A DNA stretch of 64,000 bases. Origin: Acidobacteriota bacterium. GTDB lineage: Bacteria; Acidobacteriota; Terriglobia; Bryobacterales; Bryobacteraceae. The first letter of the stretch is position 1, and the number at the start of each line of letters is the position of its first letter. The notes beneath the pieces are model-generated. The model saw nothing but the letters and a program-made list of their open reading frames with translations, did not search any database and had not been told where the DNA came from. The DNA is taken from positions 186,001-250,000 of the forward strand of contig JAFKEE010000025.1 of the NCBI GenBank assembly GCA_017307505.1, given 5' to 3'. The translations under genes were made by a program, and so were the position numbers. Of the stretch, positions 42,659 to 51,872 are shown piece after piece.

Positions 42659-45406
42659 TTACCTGAGCTTCGATAGGGCCGTTTCGGCGGCCTCCACACC
42701 CTTCTGAATCTCAGGCCGGGTGGCCTCTGGCCCGCCGGAACTGGCGGCCAGCTTCCAGTTCTCCAGCGCCGACCGCCAGTGTGTAACCTGCTCGCCCGGT
42801 GCCGGGATCTTCGGTATCGCTTCGGCGTGGCATTTTGCCAATTGCTGGTAAATAGGCGACAAATGGTCGGGCCAGTTCTTGTTGGTGGGGTCGTCCGCGA
42901 TCAGCTCTTTCAACATCCGGATGGCGGTCCGGTTGGGTTCAATCCCTTCCAGCGGGCGCCCCATCAGCCTCAACACTTCCCCGATGTCTCGCCAGGCTTC
43001 CAGTTGCGCCACACGCATGTCCTTGTCCCTGGGATCGGCAGCCGCCAGAGCATCATACTGCCCCAAGGCCCAGCGTATCTCCTTCAGGCTTAGCTCCAAC
43101 TGAGGAATCTCGGCCAGTGCCGCGCCCAGCCGTTTGTGGTTGTTGGCGCAATGCGTCCGGTACTGCCGGCTCGCCGGGTTCTTCGCCACCAGCGCATCGG
43201 TGATGGCCACGGAATGACGGAAGGCCTCCACCGCCTTCGGCCACTGCTGCTTGTCCTCATACCAGCCGCCGATATAGTTCCAGATCACGCTGACATCCAC
43301 CTGCGCCTGCAGGTTGGTCGGATCGGCCTCCGCCGCACCCTCGATGATCACCCTGGCCTTCTGCATATGGACAAAGGCTTCATCCAGGTTCCGCAGCTTT
43401 CCGGCTCGCGGCGTCGAGAGGTTGTCGCTCAACCCCAGGTGGTTCAGGAACTCATACCGCCGGTAAACCTGATTTGCAGGATCCTCGGCGCTGGCCGCGG
43501 CCGCCTGCAGGATCCCCTTCCTCCGGGAATCGATGGACCCCGGAATATCCCCCGTGAACGAGAGCATGCGGCCGATCTTGTAATAAGCCAGGCTGAGTTC
43601 CGCCCGGCTGCGGGTATCCGGCTTCTCCGCAATCAAAGCCAGCATGCAGTCCCGGCCGGACTGGTAGTGTTTCAGCGCCGCCGCGGCGTGATTGGACTTC
43701 TCTTCCAGATCCCCTAACCGCATGTGGCAGCGCAGGTTGGCGACGGTGACCGGCCGCCCTTTCAGCTTTGTCTCACTGGCCAGCTGGAGGGCTGTCTCGT
43801 ACTCCTTCCGCGCCTGCTCCGTCCTGCCCCGCATATCGTGCATATCCCCGAACTTCAGGTGGATCATCACGAGATCGTGCAAATCCTGGGGCGTTTCAAC
43901 GGGCACCCGCAGCCGGAGCTCCATGGCTCTCCGGTAGCTGCGCTCGGCTCCGTCGATATCGCCGATGTTCGGCACATACGAGTTACCCTGCCCGTCGCCC
44001 ACCCGCTCGTAGGCCGTACTCAGTTCACTCAGTAACTTAGGATCCGAGGGCCGGTCCGACGCAAGCCCGTCCAGGTACTCCAGCGCCGTCTTCAGCACCA
44101 ACCGGCGCGCTGGCGTGGAACCCGGCAGATACTGGATTGAGTCGTGAAAGTCGAACAGAAACCGGTTGGCCAGCTGCCGCACCTGCTGGAATCGATTCTC
44201 GGAAACCGCCCGCAACCGTGCCTGTTCCCGGGCGTTGCGGTCCGCCTGGATCGCGACGAGCGCCAGGCTCCCGACGATGGCAACCGAGGCAGCCACACCC
44301 ACCCAATGCCGGCGGACAAACTTTCCTGCACGGTACAGAACCGAATCGCCTCGTGCCAGCACCGCTTCGCCCTGGAGATACCGCCGCAGATCCGCCGCCA
44401 ACTGGTCAGCGGAGCCATAGCGCCGCGCTGGCTCTTTGTCCAGGCAATGAAGGACGATGTTCTTCAGATCTGACGGGATCCTGGCCTTGGGAGGATGGAC
44501 CGGCAGCTCGACGATCCGCCGCACCAGTTCCGTCATCGAGAGCCCCTCGGTCTCATACGGCCGCTCGCCCGATACAAGTTCGTACAGAATCGCACCCAGG
44601 GAGTAGACGTCCGTAGCCGTGGTGATAGGAGCGCCGGTCAACTGTTCGGGACTCGCATACTGTGGCGTCATCAATCCGGCCGGAACCTGGGTTTGTTCCG
44701 ACCAGTCGGTGGTCAGCAGTTTGGCGATGCCGAAGTCCAGCAGCTTCGGTTCACCTTCCGCAGTCACCAGGATGTTCTGCGGCTTCAGATCCCGATGGAC
44801 GATCAGGTTCTGGTGGGCGTAAGCCACACCCTCGCAGACCTTTACGAAAATCGCCAGCCGCGTTCGCAACGGGGTGTGACGCTGCTCGCACCAGGCCAGC
44901 AGCGGCTGGCCCTCGACATAGTCCAGTACCAAATAGGGCTGGCCATTCTCCAGCGTCCCGCCGTCGAGGAGGCGCGCCACCGAGGGGTGGTCGAGCTGCG
45001 CCAGGATCTGCCGCTCCCGCAGGAACAGCGCGTGAGCCTCGATGCCGGTGACACCCACTCGCAACAGTTTGATCGCGACCAGTTTGTCGTACTGATCGTC
45101 AGCGCGCCGGGCCAGGTAGACCGCCCCCATGCCGCCGCGGCCCAGCAGCCGTTCCACACGGTAAGGACCGATGCGCGTTCCGGCCTCCACCGTGCCGGCC
45201 AGTTCCACCGCGGTCTCCGCCGCTTCCGCAATGGACGCCCGCAGGTTGGTCTCCCCGCTGGAGTCCTGCGCCAGCATGCCCGCCACTTCCTGGCGCACTT
45301 CGGCGTCGTCGCAATGCTCAGTCAGCCATGCATCCCGTTGCTGGACGGGCAGTTCCAGAGCCTGGTGGAACAGCTCCTCGATGCGGCGCCAGCGATCGGC
45401 GGTCAT
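42659..45406 (-). CDS. Transmembrane Ser/Thr protein kinase with TPR sensor region
   Basis: 915 aa. A short N-terminal helical region (WRRIEELFHQALELPVQQRDAWL) precedes the Hanks-type kinase domain (about 75-345): LGRGGMGAVYLARR, VAIKLLR, catalytic HRDLKPQNILV, DFGIAKLL and the activation segment MTPQYASPEQL. A transmembrane helix (WVGVAASVAIVGSLALVAI) is near residue 375. The rest is a TPR-rich region (LSTAYERVGDGQG, LMVIHLKFGDMHDMRG, YYKIGRMLSFTGD). Start ATG 45406 overlaps the sigma-factor stop as ATGA, so the kinase is translated coupled to the sigma gene and may control it. Confidence 0.93.
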   Translation of the reverse strand: MTADRWRRIEELFHQALELPVQQRDAWLTEHCDDAEVRQEVAGMLAQDSSGETNLRASIAEAAETAVELAGTVEAGTRIGPYRVERLLGRGGMGAVYLARRADDQYDKLVAIKLLRVGVTGIEAHALFLRERQILAQLDHPSVARLLDGGTLENGQPYLVLDYVEGQPLLAWCEQRHTPLRTRLAIFVKVCEGVAYAHQNLIVHRDLKPQNILVTAEGEPKLLDFGIAKLLTTDWSEQTQVPAGLMTPQYASPEQLTGAPITTATDVYSLGAILYELVSGERPYETEGLSMTELVRRIVELPVHPPKARIPSDLKNIVLHCLDKEPARRYGSADQLAADLRRYLQGEAVLARGDSVLYRAGKFVRRHWVGVAASVAIVGSLALVAIQADRNAREQARLRAVSENRFQQVRQLANRFLFDFHDSIQYLPGSTPARRLVLKTALEYLDGLASDRPSDPKLLSELSTAYERVGDGQGNSYVPNIGDIDGAERSYRRAMELRLRVPVETPQDLHDLVMIHLKFGDMHDMRGRTEQARKEYETALQLASETKLKGRPVTVANLRCHMRLGDLEEKSNHAAAALKHYQSGRDCMLALIAEKPDTRSRAELSLAYYKIGRMLSFTGDIPGSIDSRRKGILQAAAASAEDPANQVYRRYEFLNHLGLSDNLSTPRAGKLRNLDEAFVHMQKARVIIEGAAEADPTNLQAQVDVSVIWNYIGGWYEDKQQWPKAVEAFRHSVAITDALVAKNPASRQYRTHCANNHKRLGAALAEIPQLELSLKEIRWALGQYDALAAADPRDKDMRVAQLEAWRDIGEVLRLMGRPLEGIEPNRTAIRMLKELIADDPTNKNWPDHLSPIYQQLAKCHAEAIPKIPAPGEQVTHWRSALENWKLAASSGGPEATRPEIQKGVEAAETALSKLR

Positions 45407-45969
45407 TGCGTGAGGTACGAGCGCAGCCAGGCCTTGGCCGCCCGTACTTCCCGTGCCACAGTCGACTCGGACAGCCCCAGCACCGCTGCAATCTGGGCGC
45501 CTTCCAGTCCCGCGAAATAGCGCAGTTCCAGGATCTGCGACTTCCTCGAATCGAACCCGGCCAACTGGTTCAGCGCCTCGTGGATCGCCAGGACGTCGGT
45601 GGAAGTACCGCCCGGCAGGTCCTGCGCCTGTTCCAGCGAAAGCGGAGCAACGCCGGAGCCGCGCTTTTGCGCCCGCTGCTCCCGCGCCGCGTCCACCAGG
45701 ATCTGGCGCGTCAACCGGGCCGCGATCGAGTAAAAATGGGTTCGACTGTCCCATTCGGGCGCATTGCCTCCGGCCAGCCGCAGGTATACTTCGCTCACAA
45801 GTTCCGTCGTGCTCATCGGTTTCTGGCCGAATTCGCGTTTCAGGTGGGCGTGCGCGATGCGCTTCAGCTCCGGATAGATCAGCGGCACCAGCCGGTGCAG
45901 TGCCTGCTGGTCGCCCCCTCTCCATTCGTGCAGCAGTTGAGTAAGTTCCTCCGTCTTGACTTCTTGCAT
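45403..45969 (-). CDS. ECF-type sigma factor (TIGR02999 family)
   Basis: 188 aa with region 2 (LVPLIYPELKRIAHAHLKREF, ELVSEVYLRLAG, THFYSIAARLTRQILVDAAR) and region 4 (ILELRYFAGLEGAQIAAVLGLSESTVAREVRAAKAWL). This TIGR02999-type group is common in Acidobacteria and Planctomycetes and typically sits next to a Ser/Thr kinase, as here. Probably the pair links an envelope signal, sensed by the kinase, to transcription; no anti-sigma gene is adjacent. Upstream on the minus strand a GGGGAAAA lies ten bases before the ATG, a weak ribosome site. Confidence 0.93.
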   Translation of the reverse strand: MQEVKTEELTQLLHEWRGGDQQALHRLVPLIYPELKRIAHAHLKREFGQKPMSTTELVSEVYLRLAGGNAPEWDSRTHFYSIAARLTRQILVDAAREQRAQKRGSGVAPLSLEQAQDLPGGTSTDVLAIHEALNQLAGFDSRKSQILELRYFAGLEGAQIAAVLGLSESTVAREVRAAKAWLRSYLTQ

Positions 45970-46062
45970 CCGCGAATTTTCCCCGAAATAGCAGCCGAAC
46001 GGGCAGCCGTATAGGTACTCATCTTGGCCGCCATAGGCAAAGTTGTCAAGTTATCAACAACA

Positions 46063-46092
46063 CAAAGGGCTCCGGTTGCCCGGAGCCCTTTG
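46063..46092 (-). terminator. Strong hairpin downstream of the oxidoreductase gene
   Basis: A perfect 13-bp stem (CAAAGGGCTCCGG with CCGGAGCCCTTTG) and TTGC loop, 25 bp after the oxidoreductase stop. On the minus strand it is followed by TGTTGTTGAT, U-rich but without a clean T-run. Confidence 0.7.
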
Positions 46093-46116
46093 AAGACCTG
46101 TAAACCGTACAATAAT

Positions 46117-47280
46117 CTACTTTTTACCCTTGGCCGGCGCGCACTTCACCCACGCCTTCTTCTTGTTGCTCTCAATCACGGCTTCCAGCAGCTGCATGCC
46201 GCGCAGACCGTCGGCAAAGGTCGGATACTCCACCGGCAGACTGCGGTCCATCACACGCGACCAGAATCGCTTGTACAGCTGCTTGTGCGCATCGTCATAG
46301 CCTTCGCTATGCCCACCGGGGTAGTCGGCGTAGCTCGCGGCCTTCGGATAGTACAGGCTGCCGTCCTTCAGCAGGAGGCGGTTGGGTTCGTTTCGCTCAC
46401 CGATCCAGAGCTCGTCGGGCTTCTCCTGGTTCCAGCTGATGCTGGCCTTGCTGCCGGCGATCAGCCATTCGAACCGGTTCTTGCAACCGGCCGACACCTG
46501 GCTGACGGTGTAGGCGCCGCGGCAGTTGTCGCCCAGGTGCAGCATCGCCATGCCGAAGTCTTCGGTATCGATCTTGACTTCGTTGTAATCATCCGGCGTC
46601 AGCGTCTTGCCTGCGAAGGTCTCAATGGCGACTTTGGGCTGCTTGCGCGTCTTGTGGACAATCTTGAGGTCGGCGCAAAGAGCGGTGATCGACAGCCCGG
46701 TCACGTGCTGGATCATGTCCATCCAGTGCGAACCGATGTCGCCCATGACGCGCAGCGGGCCATTGTGCTTTCGCAGGATGCGCCAGTTGAAGTCGGTGTC
46801 GTACAGCAGCCAGTCCTGCGAATAAGTTCCCTGCACCACGCGGATCTCGCCCAAATCGCCGTTGGCGATCATCGCACGAGCCTGCTGGACCGCCGGGTAG
46901 TACCGCAGGTTGTGGTTGGTGGCGTGGCAGAGCTTCTTCTTCTCCGCCAGGTCCAGCATCTCCTTGGCTTCCTTGGAGGACATAGCCAGGGGCTTCTCAC
47001 AAAGCACATGCTTGCCCGCCATCAGGGCATCCTTGGCGACGGGCGCATGCAACGCATTGGGCGTACAGACGTGAACGCCGACAATCTCCGGATCGGCCAG
47101 CAATTCCTTGTAGTTGCCCGTGGCGCGCGGGATATAGTACGCGGCGGCGAACCGGTCCGCTTCCTCCTGGGTGATCCCTGCCACTGCGGCGACCTCGACA
47201 AACCCGAGGCGGCGCAGGTTTTCCACGTGGGTCTTGCCCATGAAGCCGGCGCCGATGACTGCGACTTTCAGTTTGTTCAT
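46117..47280 (-). CDS. Gfo/Idh/MocA-family oxidoreductase
   Basis: 387 aa, cytoplasmic. The N-terminal Rossmann domain has VAVIGAGFMGKTHVENLRRLG, then HVCTPNALHAPVAKDALMAGKHVLCEKPLAMSSKEA with the catalytic lysine in EKP. The C-terminal part (FNWRILRKHNGPLRVMGDIGSHWMDMIQHVTG) has the GDIGSHWxD substrate-binding motif of inositol dehydrogenase-like and glucose-fructose oxidoreductase-like enzymes. It oxidises a sugar or cyclitol with NAD(P); which one is not readable. AAGGAC eight bases before the ATG and TATTAT further upstream on the minus strand give a normal leader and promoter. Confidence 0.93.
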   Translation of the reverse strand: MNKLKVAVIGAGFMGKTHVENLRRLGFVEVAAVAGITQEEADRFAAAYYIPRATGNYKELLADPEIVGVHVCTPNALHAPVAKDALMAGKHVLCEKPLAMSSKEAKEMLDLAEKKKLCHATNHNLRYYPAVQQARAMIANGDLGEIRVVQGTYSQDWLLYDTDFNWRILRKHNGPLRVMGDIGSHWMDMIQHVTGLSITALCADLKIVHKTRKQPKVAIETFAGKTLTPDDYNEVKIDTEDFGMAMLHLGDNCRGAYTVSQVSAGCKNRFEWLIAGSKASISWNQEKPDELWIGERNEPNRLLLKDGSLYYPKAASYADYPGGHSEGYDDAHKQLYKRFWSRVMDRSLPVEYPTFADGLRGMQLLEAVIESNKKKAWVKCAPAKGKK

Positions 47281-47362
47281 AAAGTTTTGTCCTTTTGAGT
47301 CGATAATAGACTCAAGGTCTAGACCTTCTACACTCTATAACAAGTGCTCCGAGTCCCGTAAC

Positions 47363-47734
47363 ATGATCGTTCGCCTTCGCTTCAAACACGCAGCACTACG
47401 ACCTGTCGAACGACCAACGGTGCAGCAGTACACCCGTGTGGTCGAGATGCCTCCGCGTATCGAAGCGCCCCCTCCACCACAATCTAACCATGTGAGTACG
47501 CAGGAGATGGCTGGCGGTCTGGCCGCTCTTTTGGCGCCTGCGGCGACACTCACTTTCGCCATTTCTCTGTGGCGCCTGGGGCTTGATTTGGGGTGGACCC
47601 GCAACTTCTTCATCGCCGACGGCGCATTCTCCCACTGGCAGCCGTGGGTGGCGCTCACTGGCATGCTCTCCGGCTCGAGCTTCTATCTGAACCGGAAGAG
47701 TGAGCGGGCGGCGCGTCGCACCGCCGCGAACTAA
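47363..47734 (+). CDS. Small membrane protein, unknown function
   Basis: 123 aa. A basic and proline-rich start (MIVRLRFKHAALRPVERP, PPRIEAPPPPQ) precedes two hydrophobic segments (LAALLAPAATLTFAISLWRLG and WQPWVALTGMLSGSSFYL). No family recognised. An open frame reaches upstream to 47171 inside the oxidoreductase gene; 47363 was chosen as the first ATG outside it. Divergent from that gene across 82 bp; its stop touches the DUF5117 gene's stop with no gap. Confidence 0.55.
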   Translation: MIVRLRFKHAALRPVERPTVQQYTRVVEMPPRIEAPPPPQSNHVSTQEMAGGLAALLAPAATLTFAISLWRLGLDLGWTRNFFIADGAFSHWQPWVALTGMLSGSSFYLNRKSERAARRTAAN

Positions 47735-50128
47735 CTACTCCCAATCGCATGATAGGGCGGCCATCCCGATAGGCATGCCCGGCGGCGGCTCCAGCGCCTT
47801 GGGCAGCTTCATCTGCTTCGGATCCTTCTCAAATGCGGCGATCTCCGAAAGCCCGTAGGCCACGTTCGCACCGCCCGGCCGGGCGGCCAACCAAGTCTTC
47901 AACTTGTTGATTTCCGACAGCGCGACCGCGCGCACCTGCCCCGAAGCCTCTTCGTCCACCGCCAGATTCATAGCCCGGCGTAAAGCCACGTACTGCACGG
48001 CATGCTGAACCTCCGCGGCCAGACCGGGCTTCTCCGGCGTTTTCCAGGTGACGGCGAACAAACGGTCCAGCACCTCACCCAACCCCGGCATGCCCGCGTC
48101 CCGGGCGTGATACTCCACCAGACGCGCCGCCCTCTGCGGATTCACGATCAGCTCAATGGTCATATCCGCAGCCGATTCCGCCGCCGCCACCGGATCAAAG
48201 GTCAGCCCGGTCCGGTGCCGGAACAACTCGCGGGTCCTCTCGAAGCCCGCCGGCCTCGGCGGGATCAACTTGAGAATTGATTCCGGTAGCGTCAGCACCT
48301 CCGGCTTGATCGTCTCGAGCACGGCCTCCAGCGCCCTGCGCTGCTCCGCCGCCGCAACCATCTGTGTGGGCGTCTGGCCATCCCCTCGAAGCGCATACGA
48401 ATAGCGGAGTCCCCCCACGGACTTCACTGCCGCCTCCATCTGATAGCGGTGCGACAGATACAGCGGCACCAGCACATCCTCCAACGTTGCCAGCGGCGCG
48501 CCCGTTCTCACGTTCTTCTCCCCAAACCGGGCCAGCGCCGCAGCCCGCACCCCCAGGAGTCTCTTCAGTTCGTCCACAGCGTTCGCGCCGCTGTCCCACA
48601 GATGCGTCTCCGGATGCGCGCCGCCGGCAGGACGGGCGTCCTGATCCGTCAGGAACGTCAGACCGCGTTGCCGGGCCGCATCGAGAATCCCATTCAGGGC
48701 CTTCTTCTCGTCTGTCCCTGGAGCAAACTGGGAGTAGCCCCACGTAATCGAAACCTTATCCCACTCGCCGATCCCTTTCGCGTAAGCGTCGCTCAAATCC
48801 GGCTGGCCGTTCTTGAGAGTCACCCACGGATGCGGGTAGTCCATGACAGAGGCGCGGTCATGCGTCGACGCGATGTAATTGTGACCCAGCCCCAGCGTGT
48901 GTCCAACCTCATGCGCGGCCAATTGCCGCAGCCGCGCCAGGGACATCTCCAACATGCGTGGATCAGTCCCCTCCCCCGCATACGGAGCCAGCAGCGATTC
49001 CGCAATCAGGAAATCCTGCCGGACGCGTAACGAACCCAACGTGACATGACCCTTCAGGATCTCGCCGGTCCGCGGATCGCTCACGCTCGATCCATACGAC
49101 CACCCGCGCGTCGAGCGGTGCACCCACTGGATCACGTTGTAGCGCACATCCATCGGGTCTGCCCCCTCCGGCAGCATTTCTACCCGGAAGGCGTTGCGGA
49201 ACCCGGCCGCTTCAAACGCCTGATTCCACCACCGCGCGCCGTCCAGCAGCGCACCCCGGATCGGCTCCGGAGCCCCGGGATCCAGATAGTACACGATGGG
49301 CTTCACCGCCTCGCTGACGGCAGCCGACGGATCCTTTTTCTCCAACCGGTGGCGGGGCGTGAAGCGCTTCATGACAGGCTCAGCCACCGGAGTCGCGTAA
49401 TCCGCGTAGGACATATCGAAGAAGCCGGAGCGCGGATCGAATTCTCTCTTCTGGAACGTCAGTTCCGGCAGTTCTACGAAGCTGTGGTGCATGCGCACAG
49501 TCACCGCTCCGCCCGAGGGAGTGACCGGGCGCAACAGACGGCCCGCCGGTCCGCCAGTGAAGGTAATGGTCGCCTCCACCTCAGTATTCTTCGGAAAGTT
49601 CTTCGTGCGAGGCAGGTAGAACGCGCTGCGCGAACCATCCAGGTGATACGCCCCCTGCTTCTGCGCCTGCAGAGTCTCTGCGACGCCATGCGCATCCCGC
49701 AGAAAGAAGGCCGTCGCATCCACCAGCACCCGCCCGTCCTCCTGCACTGCCGCTTCAAAGCCCCAGATCACGCTCTCCGCGAAGCTGTCCCTCACCGCCT
49801 GGCGCTCGGCGGCATCGCGGGAGTCGGCCCGAAAGTCCATGTTGGCGGCCACCAGCAGCACTTTGTTGCCGCTCCGTTCCCAGCGCACGACATAGCTCGC
49901 GCCCAACTGCCCGCGATCGAGCCCGATATCATTCGATCCAATCCCGCCCGGCAGTGACGTGTAATACAGGAACTCCTGCCCCCATCGCCCCACCTCGAGC
50001 CACATCTTACCTTCCGCTTCCTGCCAGTAGTACGGAACGAATCCATCGACGCGGAGGTTCTTCGGCACCGCCGGCGGAGCGGCAGTCAAAACAGGAAGCA
50101 AGGTGAGGGCCAGAGCGAGGAAGCGCAT
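47735..50128 (-). CDS. Secreted zinc metalloprotease, DUF5117/DUF5118 family
   Basis: 797 aa. Signal peptide MRFLALALTLLPVLTAA, then a beta-rich DUF5117-type N-terminal domain (KMWLEVGRWGQEFLYYTSLPGG, SYVVRWERSGNKVLLV), and a metzincin-like catalytic domain with HEVGHTLGLGHNY near residue 404 and a SVMDYPHP Met-turn. DUF5118-like C-terminal helices follow (RYSYALRGDGQTPTQMV). The zinc is held by the three histidines of HExxHxxGxxH. Such proteins are widespread in Acidobacteria and Bacteroidetes; substrates unknown. Minus-strand GGTGAGA lies close to the ATG. Divergent from the DUF5060-type gene across 25 bp. Confidence 0.9.
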   Translation of the reverse strand: MRFLALALTLLPVLTAAPPAVPKNLRVDGFVPYYWQEAEGKMWLEVGRWGQEFLYYTSLPGGIGSNDIGLDRGQLGASYVVRWERSGNKVLLVAANMDFRADSRDAAERQAVRDSFAESVIWGFEAAVQEDGRVLVDATAFFLRDAHGVAETLQAQKQGAYHLDGSRSAFYLPRTKNFPKNTEVEATITFTGGPAGRLLRPVTPSGGAVTVRMHHSFVELPELTFQKREFDPRSGFFDMSYADYATPVAEPVMKRFTPRHRLEKKDPSAAVSEAVKPIVYYLDPGAPEPIRGALLDGARWWNQAFEAAGFRNAFRVEMLPEGADPMDVRYNVIQWVHRSTRGWSYGSSVSDPRTGEILKGHVTLGSLRVRQDFLIAESLLAPYAGEGTDPRMLEMSLARLRQLAAHEVGHTLGLGHNYIASTHDRASVMDYPHPWVTLKNGQPDLSDAYAKGIGEWDKVSITWGYSQFAPGTDEKKALNGILDAARQRGLTFLTDQDARPAGGAHPETHLWDSGANAVDELKRLLGVRAAALARFGEKNVRTGAPLATLEDVLVPLYLSHRYQMEAAVKSVGGLRYSYALRGDGQTPTQMVAAAEQRRALEAVLETIKPEVLTLPESILKLIPPRPAGFERTRELFRHRTGLTFDPVAAAESAADMTIELIVNPQRAARLVEYHARDAGMPGLGEVLDRLFAVTWKTPEKPGLAAEVQHAVQYVALRRAMNLAVDEEASGQVRAVALSEINKLKTWLAARPGGANVAYGLSEIAAFEKDPKQMKLPKALEPPPGMPIGMAALSCDWE

Positions 50129-50141
50129 ATTCTCACCACTG

Positions 50142-50147
50142 TACACT
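50142..50147 (+). promoter_or_regulatory. -10-like TACACT six bases before ATG 50154
   Basis: TACACT, six bases, ATG, no Shine-Dalgarno. The minus strand reads TACAGT at 50143-50138, sharing a TGTACA centre, so this 25-bp spacer probably serves both divergent genes. Confidence 0.45.
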
Positions 50148-50153
50148 GGTCTT

Positions 50154-51869
50154 ATGCGGATGCTTTCGCTGCCCCTTCTGGCCCTCGCCGTCCTGCCGGC
50201 CGTTGCACAGAAGCCCTGCGGCAACACGCCGGTCTACTCGCCCTGCGAAGTCGTGCTCGATCTGCCGCCCGCCGTCGCCGCCAAAAATCCCAATCCGCCC
50301 GCCACGGTAGAGCTTTGGGCTGAGTTCCGGTCACCGGAGTTCAAGACCTACAAGTTCCCGGCCTTCTGGGACGGCGGCTCCAGGATGGTCTTCCGCGTGA
50401 CCCCGGTAGAAGTCGGCAACTACACCTACCGGCTCAGCGGCAACGTCCCCGAGTTCGAAGGCAAAGAAGACAAATTCACCTCGGTGGCGAATCCCGACGC
50501 AACCGCCTTTATCAAACGGGCGAATGCCCACCACTGGCAGTACACGGAAGCGCTGAAGCCGCACCTCTACTTCGGAGCGGACTTCACCGATCTGGCCTCC
50601 GTGGAGACTCGCGCCAGGCAGAAATTCACTCACCTTGCCCTTCCGGTGTTTTCGACGAAGATCGACCCGGCCTTCTTCAAGCAGGTTGACGAGCGCGTAG
50701 CAGCCATCAACGGCAAGGGCATGGTTGCCGACCTGATCGTCACCCCTACACCCGCCGACTTCGTGAAGGCCTACACCACCTGGAGCGATCGCGAGCGATT
50801 CCTGCGCTACCTGGCTGCTCGCTACAGCGCCTTCAACATCACCTGGCAGCTCGCCGGAGAGTGGGAATCCTCGCCCAACGCCCGTCCGATCCTGAAGGAA
50901 GTCGGTGTCGCCCTCAAGGGCTTGGATCCGTACGGCCACCCCCGCTCTGCCCGCTCCGCCGTAACCTCCGCCCCTCTGGGCCCGGACGGCTGGATGGATT
51001 TCGTCATTAACGGCGCGCCGGACCTGACCGTCCCCGCCATTGAGCACATCGCCAACACGGTGCCCCAGGTCGTCCTGGTCGATGCCGCCCTGCCGGAAGA
51101 GGCCTTCCGGAAGCGCGTCTGGAACGCCGCCATCTCCGGAGCCTACCTCTCCATCACCGGCAACCTCGTCGAGGGCTCGGCCAATGCCAAAACCGCGACG
51201 GGCTGGTTCGACACCATGTCGCGCACCCGCTTCTGGGACATCGAGCCCTACTTCGACCTCGACGGCGGCCGCGCCATGGCGAACCCCGAAACCGAGTACC
51301 TCGTCTACATCGAACACCCGCAGAAGGTCGAGATGACGGTGGAAAAGCACAGCTACGACGTCTACTGGGTGAACCCCTCCACGGGCGAGGCCGTCAAGGA
51401 AAAGAAGGACTGGAAAGGCGAACTCTATGAAGGCACGCCGCCGGATGCCACGCGCGACTGGATCCTGCACCTCTCCCGCGACGGGCGCAAGGAAGGCATG
51501 CTCAAGAGCTACAAGTTCGAATCGTGGCCCATCCCCGTCCAGGAGCCCGAACGGAGCGCGGTCAAGGCGCCCTTCGAACTCGTAAGTCCCGCCAGTGACA
51601 CAGTCCTGAAGGCCGGCGAACCGGTCAAGTTCGAAATCCGGCTCAAGAAGAAGACAGCCGGAACACGGCGCATGATGTTCATGCTGGCGGGCGAGATCGT
51701 CCCGGACGGCCAGGGCACCCGCATTCTCGCCACAGGCACCGACGGGACTCTGGTGGTGCCGGCCGTGATGCTGGCCAAATCCGAAGGACCCATGAACGTG
51801 CGCCTGTACGCGCTGAACGCCCCCGGCAAACTCTATATCCTCGACTATGTGTTCACGGTGAAGAAGTAA
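50154..51869 (+). CDS. Secreted DUF5060/DUF4038-type glycosidase-like protein
   Basis: 571 aa. Signal peptide LSLPLLALAVLPAVA, then a beta-sandwich resembling DUF5060 (VELWAEFRSPEFKTYKFPAFWDGG, VTPVEVGNYTYRLSG) and a barrel-like region (YFGADFTDLASVE, FLRYLAARYSAFNITWQLAGEWE) like the DUF4038 putative glycosidases. The QLAGEWE stretch sits where clan-A hydrolases keep a catalytic glutamate, but the second acid is unclear. C-terminal beta domain from about residue 470. Probably a surface carbohydrate-active protein. Leaderless start predicted at 50154. tsaB begins three bases after its stop. Confidence 0.75.
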   Translation: MRMLSLPLLALAVLPAVAQKPCGNTPVYSPCEVVLDLPPAVAAKNPNPPATVELWAEFRSPEFKTYKFPAFWDGGSRMVFRVTPVEVGNYTYRLSGNVPEFEGKEDKFTSVANPDATAFIKRANAHHWQYTEALKPHLYFGADFTDLASVETRARQKFTHLALPVFSTKIDPAFFKQVDERVAAINGKGMVADLIVTPTPADFVKAYTTWSDRERFLRYLAARYSAFNITWQLAGEWESSPNARPILKEVGVALKGLDPYGHPRSARSAVTSAPLGPDGWMDFVINGAPDLTVPAIEHIANTVPQVVLVDAALPEEAFRKRVWNAAISGAYLSITGNLVEGSANAKTATGWFDTMSRTRFWDIEPYFDLDGGRAMANPETEYLVYIEHPQKVEMTVEKHSYDVYWVNPSTGEAVKEKKDWKGELYEGTPPDATRDWILHLSRDGRKEGMLKSYKFESWPIPVQEPERSAVKAPFELVSPASDTVLKAGEPVKFEIRLKKKTAGTRRMMFMLAGEIVPDGQGTRILATGTDGTLVVPAVMLAKSEGPMNVRLYALNAPGKLYILDYVFTVKK

Positions 51870-51872
51870 AGC

